From Mariprofundaceae bacterium (GTDB lineage: Bacteria; Pseudomonadota; Zetaproteobacteria; Mariprofundales; Mariprofundaceae): DNA of 5,232 bases. Numbering within the stretch: the first letter of the stretch is position 1; each line of letters begins with the position of its first letter. A model generated the notes under the pieces. The model had not been told where the DNA came from. It searched no databases and saw only the letters and a program-made list of their open reading frames with translations. Where the stretch lies: assembly GCA_030950865.1 (NCBI GenBank), contig JAUZQR010000201.1, positions 1 through 5,232 on the forward strand. Reading direction: 5' to 3'. Positions 1 to 5,232 of the stretch are shown one piece after another. The translations under genes were made by a program, and so were the position numbers.

Positions 1-786
1 ATTGTTTAATTGGGTCATCATATCAGGTAATTTAGCCACATCTGATTTAGGATTACCAGCACCCCATAACATCATCTTTTCTTCAAACATCGGCGCACGC
101 AAACATAGCTTGCCCTGCGCAGTGACAACATGTGAGCCGCCATCAAAGACCACTTCATCCTGACCACCCACTGGATTCACGTAAATCAATGGCGCATGAA
201 ATTGCTTGGCTCTACGCTGTGTAAGTGTTTCACGCTCTGCTTGTTTCCCCCAATGGAAAGGTGAGGCATTCAAATTTAACCATAATTCACAATCATATAC
301 AGCCTGTTCTTCAGCCAACTTTTCTTGCCACAAGTCCTCACAAATCCCAAGACCCACCTGCCTACCATTCACTGTGAAAATCGAATTCCCTGAACCAGGA
401 GAAAAATATCGCCGTTCATCAAACACGCCATAGTTGGGAAGAAATTTTTTGTCATAAATACCGATTATTTCACCTGACTGACACAACACGGCCGAATTTT
501 TCAATGTTCCTTCATCTCGGCGCGGTGAGCCAAACACACAACATACAGCACCCGATGCTTGTACAATCTCATTCATAGCAGCTTCAACAGCCTGCATAAA
601 TGCAGGGCGCAACAATAAATCTTCAGGTGGATAACCTGTCACCACCAACTCTGGAAATACCACCATATCGCACGCTTGCGACTCAGCATCGATCATGATG
701 CTTTTCATCATCGCTACATTACCTGATATATCACCCACACGCGGCGCACATTGTGCCAACATGATTTTCATAGCTTGCAGCTTCAT
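1..786 (-). CDS. nadE: Glutamine-dependent NAD(+) synthetase, N-terminal glutaminase domain (partial, 3' end outside window)
   Basis: This cytoplasmic enzyme makes NAD from nicotinic acid adenine dinucleotide, ATP and glutamine. The 262 visible codons cover the nitrilase-type glutaminase domain that releases ammonia for the C-terminal synthetase domain, which lies beyond the window edge; the family is usually about 540 or more residues. The Glu-Lys-Cys triad is visible: Glu46 in VFPELVVTGYPPEDL, Lys113 in YDKKFLPNYGVFDERRYF, and Cys149 in GLGICEDLW. The LPNYGVFDE stretch is characteristic of NadE rather than of other nitrilases. The start at 786 overlaps the queA stop as ATGA and is preceded by AAAGGTGG four bases upstream. 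Met6 (771) is a possible alternative start but has no such site. The frame is open without interruption to position 1, so the gene looks intact. The overlap implies co-transcription and probably translational coupling with queA. Confidence 0.95.
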   Translation of the reverse strand, partial: MKLQAMKIMLAQCAPRVGDISGNVAMMKSIMIDAESQACDMVVFPELVVTGYPPEDLLLRPAFMQAVEAAMNEIVQASGAVCCVFGSPRRDEGTLKNSAVLCQSGEIIGIYDKKFLPNYGVFDERRYFSPGSGNSIFTVNGRQVGLGICEDLWQEKLAEEQAVYDCELWLNLNASPFHWGKQAERETLTQRRAKQFHAPLIYVNPVGGQDEVVFDGGSHVVTAQGKLCLRAPMFEEKMMLWGAGNPKSDVAKLPDMMTQLNN

Positions 787-1808
787 GATTCCACCTTTGT
801 CACAAACATCGCATCCCCATATGAATAAAAACGGTAGCTTTTCTCAATCGCATAATCATAGGCTTTTAAGACCTTTTCTTTACCTGCCAATGCCGATACC
901 AACATCAACAATGTCGATTGTGGTAAATGAAAGTTGGTTAGCAGCGCATCTACTATTTGAAATGTGTAACCTGGATAAATAAAAATATCTGTTCGCCCTG
1001 CCCCAGCCTGCAATACACCATCCTTACTTGCCGCTTCAAGTGTTCTTAAGCTCGTTGTGCCCACAGCTACAATACGTCGCCCTTCTAACTTTGCTTGATC
1101 GATGATTTCTGCTGCACTTTCAGAAATCACATAAGCCTCTTCATGCATTGTGTGGGCGTGCACATCATCGACTTGTACGGGCTGAAATGTTCCTGGTCCA
1201 ACATGCAAGGTAATATGCACAAAAATAGCACCTGCCTTCTCCATATCTGCCATCAATTCAGGCGTTAAATGTAAACCTGCTGTTGGGGCAGCTACTGCAC
1301 CATCATGGGTCGCAAATACAGTTTGGTAACGCTGTTTATCTTCTTCCGAATCAGGACGGTCAATATACGGCGGCAATGGCATATGCCCATGTATTTCAAT
1401 AGCCTTCGCTGCATCCTTTGCTACAAGTTTTACCTCAACACACTTACCATCACGCGATAAAACTTCGGCATAAAAGTCATCCGAAAAAAGAACTTTGTCA
1501 CCTTCTTTTAACGGCTTATTGGCTTTACACCATGCCGTCCAAACATCGGCAATGCCTGTAGGCTCAAGCAGTAATATCTCCACCTTACCACCACTTGGCT
1601 TTTTTCCCAAAAGGCGCGCAGGAATCACCCGTGTATCATTGACAACCCATACATCACCAGCTTGCACCAAACTAGGTAAATCGGCAATATCACCATCTTC
1701 AAAACTTTCATCATTCCAACGCAACAAACGCGAAGCATCACGTTTTTCCAAAGGTCGCTTAGCAATCAGTTGCTCAGGAAGTTTAAAATCAAAATCACTC
1801 GTTCGCAT
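783..1808 (-). CDS. queA: S-adenosylmethionine:tRNA ribosyltransferase-isomerase
   Basis: QueA transfers and isomerises the ribosyl group of S-adenosylmethionine onto 7-aminomethyl-7-deazaguanine at position 34 of tRNAs with a GUN anticodon. This makes epoxyqueuosine, the penultimate queuosine step. At 341 residues it is full length for the family (E. coli about 356). Conserved blocks appear in the expected order: FDFKLPEQLIA (6-16) with RDASRLLRW, VVNDTRVIPARLLGKK (55-70), GGKVEILLLEP (73-83), YQTVFATHDGAVAAPTAGLH (161-180), LHVGPGTFQPV (201-211), GRRIVAVGTTSLRTLE (243-258), TDIFIYPGY (273-281), LLTNFHLPQSTLLMLVSALAG (289-309) and YSYGDAMFV (329-337). The ATG at 1808 is the first codon of the canonical N-terminus; its Shine-Dalgarno sequence is weak (TAGAG about nine bases upstream). 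It follows the cyclase gene by 73 bp and overlaps nadE by 4 bp. I see no sign of damage. Confidence 0.97.
   Translation of the reverse strand: MRTSDFDFKLPEQLIAKRPLEKRDASRLLRWNDESFEDGDIADLPSLVQAGDVWVVNDTRVIPARLLGKKPSGGKVEILLLEPTGIADVWTAWCKANKPLKEGDKVLFSDDFYAEVLSRDGKCVEVKLVAKDAAKAIEIHGHMPLPPYIDRPDSEEDKQRYQTVFATHDGAVAAPTAGLHLTPELMADMEKAGAIFVHITLHVGPGTFQPVQVDDVHAHTMHEEAYVISESAAEIIDQAKLEGRRIVAVGTTSLRTLEAASKDGVLQAGAGRTDIFIYPGYTFQIVDALLTNFHLPQSTLLMLVSALAGKEKVLKAYDYAIEKSYRFYSYGDAMFVTKVES
791..798 (-). promoter_or_regulatory. Ribosome-binding site deciding the nadE start
   Basis: AAAGGTGG is read on the minus strand, four bases before the ATG at 786, inside the last codons of queA. It favours the start that overlaps the queA stop over the in-frame ATG five codons later. 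Confidence 0.65.
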
Positions 1809-1824
1809 AGTTGCAAACTCTAGG

Positions 1825-1854
1825 AGTATGTCAGACTTAGTCTAGCGTAGTAAA
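1825..1854 (-). promoter_or_regulatory. Possible queA promoter
   Basis: On the minus strand, TTTACT (1849-1854) and CATACT (1825-1830) stand 18 bp apart. Each has two mismatches from the sigma70 consensus. The predicted transcript would start about 10-15 bases before the queA ATG, leaving a very short leader. A perfect 11-bp dyad (1833-1843) lies in the spacer. Read-through from the cyclase gene is an equally good source of queA transcription, because I see no strong terminator between them. Confidence 0.25.
1833..1843. repeat. 11-bp perfect dyad, AGACT-T-AGTCT
   Basis: AGACT and AGTCT flank a single central base. The one-base centre rules out an RNA hairpin, so if the dyad matters it would be a site for a dimeric DNA-binding protein. 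It lies upstream of queA, in the spacer of a weak promoter-like pair. A dyad this short can occur by chance. Confidence 0.3.
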
Positions 1855-1881
1855 AAAATATCTCACTCTCGTAGCGTGTTA

Positions 1882-3483
1882 CTAAATACCATGCCTTGTT
1901 GTATCAGTCACCTTCTCCCAAACAGAATATAACTGAATAGCACTTTCAATACCCTTAAGTGCAAAAGGAGGTAGCTGTTCATGCTGCGGCTTCACCTTCA
2001 TTTTATGATAGGTTGATGCTGAAATAATAGTTTGATTGGCTTCTGCTACGCCCGTTAAACGTGCTGCAATATTCACAGCATCTCCAATACATGTATATTG
2101 CATAGCCTGACTTGATCCAATAACCCCGACTACCGCATCTCCTGTGTTGATACCAACACCAACTTCAATGATATTTTTACCTTGTTCTTTACGTTCTGTA
2201 TTAAATAGCTTAAGTGCGCCATGCATATGAAATGCGCATCGAACAGCTCGATCTTCAGGAAATTCCACGTCGGTAATCGCACCAAAGAGAACCATGACCT
2301 CATCACCAATAAATTTATCCACCGTTCCACCATATTGGAACACAATATTTACAATCAATTCAAAATACTCATTGAGCATTTCAACCACGTCTGTGGCAGG
2401 TGCTTTATGCGCCATACTGGTAAAACCACGAATGTCTGCGAAAAGAATCGTAACCTCTTTATTTTCACCGCCCTTCTTCTCAAGCTTAATGTCACCTTTA
2501 GCGATTTTTTGTATCACACTAGGCGGTAGCAAACGCTCTAATTGCGCTTTATCCTTAGCTTCTTGCTCAACAGAACGTAACAAACGTGTATTGGCAACAA
2601 TCGTTGCCACATGTGATGAAAGGCTGGTAATAAGTTGCAAATCTTTACGTGTAAACACCATCGCAGACTTTTGACTATCCAAATGAATCACACCATAAAA
2701 ATTATCCCCATAAATAATGGGCGCACATAAAATAGAGTGTAATCCTTGTACGAGGATCGATTCCGAACCAGAAAAGCGCTCATCTGAGCTCACATCAGCA
2801 ATAAACAGCGACGAACAAGTTTTCTGCACTTCCCGAAGTATGGAATCCGATATAGACATATGTTTTTGAATACCTGTCATGACTTTAATCGTTACAGGAA
2901 CTAGTTTATCAGTCTCAGAGTCCAATAATAAAATAGCACATCTATCCGCTGGAAAAATATCCAATAATTTCCCTGCAATATTCTTGATAATGTTATTTAA
3001 ATCGCGTTTGATACCAACATATTGAAACATTTCGTTGCCTAAGCGAAGTTTTTCATAGTCCTCTCGCCAATCCATATCGTCGGCAATCAGGTGCGCTGGT
3101 GCAAACGCATTCTCTTCACCAATTTTAATACGGTCTTGAATAGCTTGATTTGATATAGGAATACTGGCAATACGAACCAAACCCGCTGGCGTAGTATCCA
3201 AATGATCTTCAATGAAGGTTAATGTTGTTTTACCAACACGGATGACATCGCCATTGCTCAGAATCTTTTTTGTAACGCGAAAATCTTTTACATATGAGCC
3301 ATTACTACTATCCAAATCTTTATAAACATAACCATACTCGGTTTCCGTAATCTCACTATGATACCTAGAAGTATTGGGATCATTTAAGCAAATATCATTT
3401 GCCAGCACACGACCAATCGTTGTGCGATTGCCCAGTTCAATTTCCCAGTCTTCTTCTTTACTGTGAATAACCAGCTGTGGCAT
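1882..3483 (-). CDS. FHA-GAF-class III adenylate/guanylate cyclase
   Basis: This soluble 533-residue signalling protein probably makes cAMP from ATP. An FHA domain (about 1-95), which binds phosphothreonine peptides, keeps its key residues: Gly24-Arg25, Ser39-Arg40-x-His42 and Asn61-Gly62. A GAF sensor domain (about 155-300) includes SDERFSG (233-239) and GVIHLDS (264-270). Its NKFDE signature is incomplete: Lys272, Phe277 and Asp281 fit, but Gln271 and Leu282 replace Asn and Glu, so cyclic nucleotide binding is uncertain. A helical linker (about 300-330, LERLLPPSVIQKI) leads to the class III cyclase domain (about 340-525). There the metal ligands Asp350 (LFADIRGFT) and Asp394 (DKFIGDEVMVLFG), the substrate residues Lys390 and Thr464 (YTCIGDAVNIAARL) and the transition-state residues Asn471 and Arg475 are all present. 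Lys with Thr is the class IIIb pattern. There is no transmembrane segment. An in-frame TGA nine bases upstream fixes the start at or after 3483. There is no Shine-Dalgarno sequence; translation may be coupled to a short leader ORF ending one base earlier. Confidence 0.93.
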   Translation of the reverse strand: MPQLVIHSKEEDWEIELGNRTTIGRVLANDICLNDPNTSRYHSEITETEYGYVYKDLDSSNGSYVKDFRVTKKILSNGDVIRVGKTTLTFIEDHLDTTPAGLVRIASIPISNQAIQDRIKIGEENAFAPAHLIADDMDWREDYEKLRLGNEMFQYVGIKRDLNNIIKNIAGKLLDIFPADRCAILLLDSETDKLVPVTIKVMTGIQKHMSISDSILREVQKTCSSLFIADVSSDERFSGSESILVQGLHSILCAPIIYGDNFYGVIHLDSQKSAMVFTRKDLQLITSLSSHVATIVANTRLLRSVEQEAKDKAQLERLLPPSVIQKIAKGDIKLEKKGGENKEVTILFADIRGFTSMAHKAPATDVVEMLNEYFELIVNIVFQYGGTVDKFIGDEVMVLFGAITDVEFPEDRAVRCAFHMHGALKLFNTERKEQGKNIIEVGVGINTGDAVVGVIGSSQAMQYTCIGDAVNIAARLTGVAEANQTIISASTYHKMKVKPQHEQLPPFALKGIESAIQLYSVWEKVTDTTRHGI

Positions 3484-3484
3484 T

Positions 3485-3517
3485 TTAATTCAAATACCGT
3501 GGCACATAATCCATCAT
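3485..3517 (-). CDS. Possible 10-codon leader peptide upstream of the cyclase
   Basis: The short ORF encodes MMDYVPRYLN and stops at TAA, one base before the cyclase ATG (TAA-A-ATG). It has a good Shine-Dalgarno sequence, AGGGAG, five bases before its ATG. The cyclase gene, in a different frame, has none. This layout is typical of translational coupling by termination and re-initiation. The peptide is too short for its composition to show that it is coding, and I recognise no family. An attenuator is not evident, since there is no run of a single regulatory codon and no terminator hairpin. Alternatively, the AGGGAG may be chance and the cyclase may be translated without a Shine-Dalgarno sequence. 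Confidence 0.4.
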   Translation of the reverse strand: MMDYVPRYLN

Positions 3518-3522
3518 TGAAT

Positions 3523-3528
3523 CTCCCT
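3523..3528 (-). promoter_or_regulatory. Shine-Dalgarno sequence of the leader ORF
   Basis: AGGGAG on the minus strand lies five bases before the ATG at 3517. It is the only good ribosome-binding site in the leader, and it is about 40 bases from the cyclase ATG, too far to serve that start directly. Confidence 0.5.
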
Positions 3529-3539
3529 CATCCTATAGA

Positions 3540-3569
3540 ACTATACAGCTCTACAAGAATACTTATCAA
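3540..3569 (-). promoter_or_regulatory. Probable sigma70-type promoter for the cyclase gene
   Basis: On the minus strand, TTGATA (3564-3569, two mismatches from consensus) and TATAGT (3540-3545, two mismatches) stand 18 bp apart. They lie just after the rpiA stop. The predicted start near 3533 gives a short leader that places AGGGAG and the 10-codon ORF immediately downstream. This suggests the cyclase can be transcribed separately from rpiA. The -10 element is part of a TATAG-AA-CTATA dyad (3534-3545). Confidence 0.5.
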
Positions 3570-3572
3570 CCA

Positions 3573-4238
3573 CTATAAAGTTTTTACACCTTCAGGCGTA
3601 CCCATCAATACCACATCGGCACGTTGATGTGCAAAAATACCATTGGTAACAACGCCAGGAACTTCATTCAAATCATTCTCCAAAGCTAAAGCATCGGTAA
3701 TTTTCAAACCAAATACATCCACAATAATATTACCATTATCCGTGATGTATCCTACACGAACTTTTGCTTCACCACCCAATGTATTGGCAATACCCATAAC
3801 CAAAGACTCAGCCATTGGAATCACTTCAATCGGTAAAGGAAACGCACCCAAATAATCCACCTGCTTACTACCATCCACGATACAAACAAATTTATCCGAT
3901 GCTGCTGCAACAATTTTTTCACGCGTTAAAGCGCCACCACCACCTTTGGTCAAACATTTTTCAGGATCAAATTCATCAGCACCATCAATATAAACGGAAA
4001 GGCTATCCACCTGTTGTAACGCATCGTTTAATTCCAAAACAGCTACGCCATGACCACGCAGGCGCTCTGCTGTTGCTTCGGAGCTAGCAACCGTGCCTTT
4101 AATTTTATCTTTCATTGTTGCCAAAGCATCAATAAACATATTGGCAGTCGAGCCTGTTCCCACACCAACAATACTGCCTTCAACCACATATGCTAATGCC
4201 GCCTCAGCAACTTTTTGTTTCATTTCATCCTGTGTCAT
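3573..4238 (-). CDS. rpiA: Ribose-5-phosphate isomerase A
   Basis: RpiA interconverts ribose 5-phosphate and ribulose 5-phosphate in the non-oxidative pentose phosphate pathway, in the cytoplasm. At 221 residues it matches the family (E. coli 219). The phosphate-binding region [17 protein letters not shown] (23-39), [10 protein letters not shown] (51-60), YIDGADEFD (83-91), [14 protein letters not shown] (98-111) and [15 protein letters not shown] (117-131) are all present. Catalytic residues known from E. coli (Asp81, Asp84, Lys94, Glu103) correspond to Asp85, Asp88, Lys98 and Glu107, a constant offset of four. The ATG at 4238 is preceded by GGAGGG four bases upstream, a strong ribosome-binding site. 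It is the first gene of the minus-strand run and is divergent from the membrane-protein gene. I see no terminator in the 88 bp before the cyclase leader, so read-through into the cyclase is likely. Confidence 0.97.
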   Translation of the reverse strand: MTQDEMKQKVAEAALAYVVEGSIVGVGTGSTANMFIDALATMKDKIKGTVASSEATAERLRGHGVAVLELNDALQQVDSLSVYIDGADEFDPEKCLTKGGGGALTREKIVAAASDKFVCIVDGSKQVDYLGAFPLPIEVIPMAESLVMGIANTLGGEAKVRVGYITDNGNIIVDVFGLKITDALALENDLNEVPGVVTNGIFAHQRADVVLMGTPEGVKTL

Positions 4239-4277
4239 TCAACCCTCCAATATCCCGCATATATCAATGTTTGGCGC

Positions 4278-4306
4278 AGTATAACGCAAATATATATATT
4301 TCACAT
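4278..4306 (-). promoter_or_regulatory. Possible rpiA promoter
   Basis: TATACT (4278-4283, minus strand) is a fair -10 element about 40 bases before the rpiA start codon. The best -35 candidate, ATGTGA at 4301-4306 with 17-bp spacing, matches only three of six positions, so the site may depend on an activator or on the AT-rich spacer. This is the only plausible -10 that I see close to the strong rpiA ribosome-binding site. Confidence 0.35.
4288..4301. repeat. 14-bp perfect AT palindrome in the divergent intergenic region
   Basis: AAATATATATATTT is a perfect palindrome made only of A and T. It sits in the spacer and -35 region of the probable rpiA promoter. It may ease DNA melting or bind a regulator or nucleoid protein. 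Simple alternating AT tracts are palindromic by nature, so this is weak evidence for a specific operator. Confidence 0.4.
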
Positions 4307-4352
4307 CCACACACTTTAATGCGCATGGATTGTTTCATGTTACTATTCTGCC

Positions 4353-5232
4353 ATGTCCAACATAAATGCTGACCACATGATGAGCCTATTTTTCATACTG
4401 GGACTTGCCCAATTGATGTGGATTTCTGTGATGTTTGCCAAACGCGGTGTTGCTCCTGAATTGATATGGTCAAGCAATATGTCACTGTTTGCCATTTGGG
4501 TATTGGCATGGCCTGTTTATACGCAAACCATGTGGTTATGGTTCCCCATCGGAATTTTCACCATTGCTGCCTTATTCAGCCACATCAGCAAGCGCCATTT
4601 TTGGCAATATACACATACAATTTGGGGAGGCTTCTTAGAAGAAAAACGCAGCTTACCTTGGTATATATTATCGTTCACACTCACCCTTGGCATTGCCATT
4701 GTTTTTTTTCAAAATATCCCTGAATTTGGTTTTGGTCTGGCATTAACCGCTTGTCTTGCATTTCCACTTGCCGGGCTTCTTGATCGTATTGGTTATATGC
4801 AACTTGGCTTTTTATTACACCCCCAACAAACCTTGCTTGGGCATCTTGGGCTCATCATTGCTAGCGCATTTTTATGCGGCTGGAGTGTTCATTTGTATCA
4901 TGGTGTCAATTGGCAACAATTACTTATTGCCACACTTATTGCAGGCATGGCAGCATCATTATGTCGCGCACTATTGCCACGCAATTGGAATCAACCAGCC
5001 GCCATACTAACTATGGGCTGGATACTCTGGCTGTTGCGCGGCAGGCTGCGCGGTTTGCGAGGCCTGATTCCAAGGTTTCTCAGTGCCCTTGAAGAGATCC
5101 TAGATACTGTGCTTGCCCAGTACGGTGACCGCTGCCTGGTGATCCAAGCCCTCGTGTACGACCCAACTGACCGCAGTGGTGACCTGATGCAGCAAGGCGT
5201 CATGAACCCCGGTTTGGTGAAACTCCTAGAGG
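4353..5232 (+). CDS. Polytopic membrane protein of uncertain family, open at window edge; C-terminal part may be foreign
   Basis: The 293 visible codons have no stop, although the ORF was not obvious because it runs off the window. About eight hydrophobic segments are visible (roughly 9-28, 43-56, 60-77, 102-119, 127-143, 161-180, 188-205, 214-228), so residues 1-228 are an inner-membrane protein. I do not recognise it firmly. The order of KRS-LPWYILSF (98-108), LAGLLDRIG (139-147) and HPQQTLLGHLG (156-166) recalls the VTE5/SEC59/DGK1 CTP-dependent polyprenol and lipid kinases. However, the Asp expected before LAGL is Pro138 and the expected Lys-Ser/Thr is Gln159-Thr160, so activity is doubtful. 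ATG 4353 is the first standard start after an in-frame TAA at 4317 and has no Shine-Dalgarno sequence; Met9 and Met10 are alternatives. From about residue 229 the protein becomes Arg/Gly-rich, then soluble-looking, and GC content jumps. The true C-terminus may therefore be lost. Confidence 0.7.
   Translation, partial: MSNINADHMMSLFFILGLAQLMWISVMFAKRGVAPELIWSSNMSLFAIWVLAWPVYTQTMWLWFPIGIFTIAALFSHISKRHFWQYTHTIWGGFLEEKRSLPWYILSFTLTLGIAIVFFQNIPEFGFGLALTACLAFPLAGLLDRIGYMQLGFLLHPQQTLLGHLGLIIASAFLCGWSVHLYHGVNWQQLLIATLIAGMAASLCRALLPRNWNQPAAILTMGWILWLLRGRLRGLRGLIPRFLSALEEILDTVLAQYGDRCLVIQALVYDPTDRSGDLMQQGVMNPGLVKLLE
5030..5232. other. High-GC segment with abrupt boundary; origin unidentified
   Basis: Each of the lines 5041-5100, 5101-5160 and 5161-5220 has 35 G or C in 60 (58%), against 25-27 in 60 for 4801-4920. 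The plus-strand frame that continues the membrane protein has about two thirds of third codon positions G or C in the part I tallied and reads as a balanced soluble protein, for example ALEEILDTVLAQYGDRCLV (245-263). The other two plus frames have stops, so this is probably real coding sequence from a richer-GC source. I recognise no transposase motif, terminal repeat or known family in what is visible. It could be the edge of a mobile element, a genuine gene fusion or an assembly chimera. Confidence 0.55.
5035..5062 (+). repeat. Short imperfect tandem motif TGCGCGG / TGCGCGG / TGCGAGG
   Basis: Three copies of a seven-base motif start at 5035, 5047 and 5056, spaced 12 and 9 bases apart, so they keep frame. 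In the plus-strand ORF they encode the basic run LRGRLRGLRGL directly after the last membrane segment. The repeat coincides with the composition change. Confidence 0.5.

Noticed and set aside
1495..1845. Plus-strand ORF of 116 codons opposite queA
   Set aside because: It lies antisense to the strongly conserved queA N-terminus and has the Ser/Arg-rich composition of a shadow frame.
1845..1884. Possible intrinsic terminator after the cyclase (T7 run on the minus strand; TAGTAA and TTACTA inverted)
   Set aside because: The only stems I can form are three to six AT-rich pairs, and the six-pair one encloses a 25-base loop. No GC-rich hairpin abuts the T run.
2221..2674. Two overlapping plus-strand ORFs opposite the cyclase
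   Set aside because: Both are antisense to conserved cyclase and GAF motifs, with no ribosome-binding site and no recognisable family.
3534..3562. Hairpin candidates in the rpiA-cyclase gap as a terminator
   Set aside because: The TATAG-AA-CTATA dyad has a two-base centre and no following T run. It is better explained as part of a -10 element.
4301..4322. Possible CRP (cAMP receptor) site near the rpiA promoter, suggested by a TGTGA half-site on the minus strand
   Set aside because: The second half-site TCACA is absent at the required six-base spacing; the sequence there is only AT alternation.
4466..5092. Out-of-frame plus-strand ORFs within the membrane-protein gene
   Set aside because: They are His/Cys-rich frameshifted shadows of the open frame that starts at 4353, which has the regular hydrophobic-segment pattern.
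4991..5203. Minus-strand ORF of 70 codons opposite the high-GC segment
   Set aside because: Its Arg/Ser/Pro-rich composition is typical of the antisense of a GC-rich coding strand sharing third codon positions. The plus-strand reading is more protein-like. It also crosses the composition boundary into the membrane-protein gene.

Overview
The window is an ordinary-looking bacterial chromosomal segment of moderate GC (about 42-45% in the stretches I counted by hand). It is consistent with a proteobacterium, but no rRNA or other strong taxonomic marker is present, so that is an inference from the gene families and their style. Positions 1-4238 carry a minus-strand run of four genes. Positions 4353-5232 carry one plus-strand membrane-protein ORF that leaves the window at its right edge.

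In transcriptional order, reading leftwards, the minus-strand run is: rpiA (ribose-5-phosphate isomerase A, 3573-4238); an 88-bp gap holding a good sigma70-like promoter and a possible 10-codon leader ORF; a 533-residue FHA-GAF-class III nucleotidyl cyclase (1882-3483); a 73-bp gap with a short perfect dyad; queA (783-1808); and nadE, glutamine-dependent NAD synthetase, of which only the first 262 codons are in the window (1-786). queA and nadE overlap by 4 bp (ATGA) and are almost certainly co-transcribed. Three of the four genes are housekeeping: pentose phosphate interconversion, the queuosine tRNA modification and the last step of NAD synthesis. The cyclase is the signalling gene among them. 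Its catalytic residues are all present, with a Lys/Thr substrate pair of the class IIIb kind, so cAMP is the likely product.

The gap from 4239 to 4352 separates divergent genes. It contains the rpiA ribosome-binding site, a probable rpiA -10 element and a 14-bp perfect AT palindrome. The plus-strand gene has about eight predicted membrane segments and no Shine-Dalgarno sequence. I do not recognise it firmly; its middle resembles the VTE5/SEC59/DGK1 polyprenol- and lipid-kinase fold in degenerate form.

The most striking anomaly is at the right edge. From about 5030 the base composition jumps to 58% GC (35 of 60 in each of three consecutive lines). The hydrophobic protein gives way to an Arg/Gly repeat and then a soluble-looking sequence, yet the reading frame stays open to the end. 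This looks like a junction: an insertion, a fusion or an assembly chimera. I could not identify the foreign part. No tRNA, rRNA, CRISPR array, complete insertion sequence or convincing intrinsic terminator was found.
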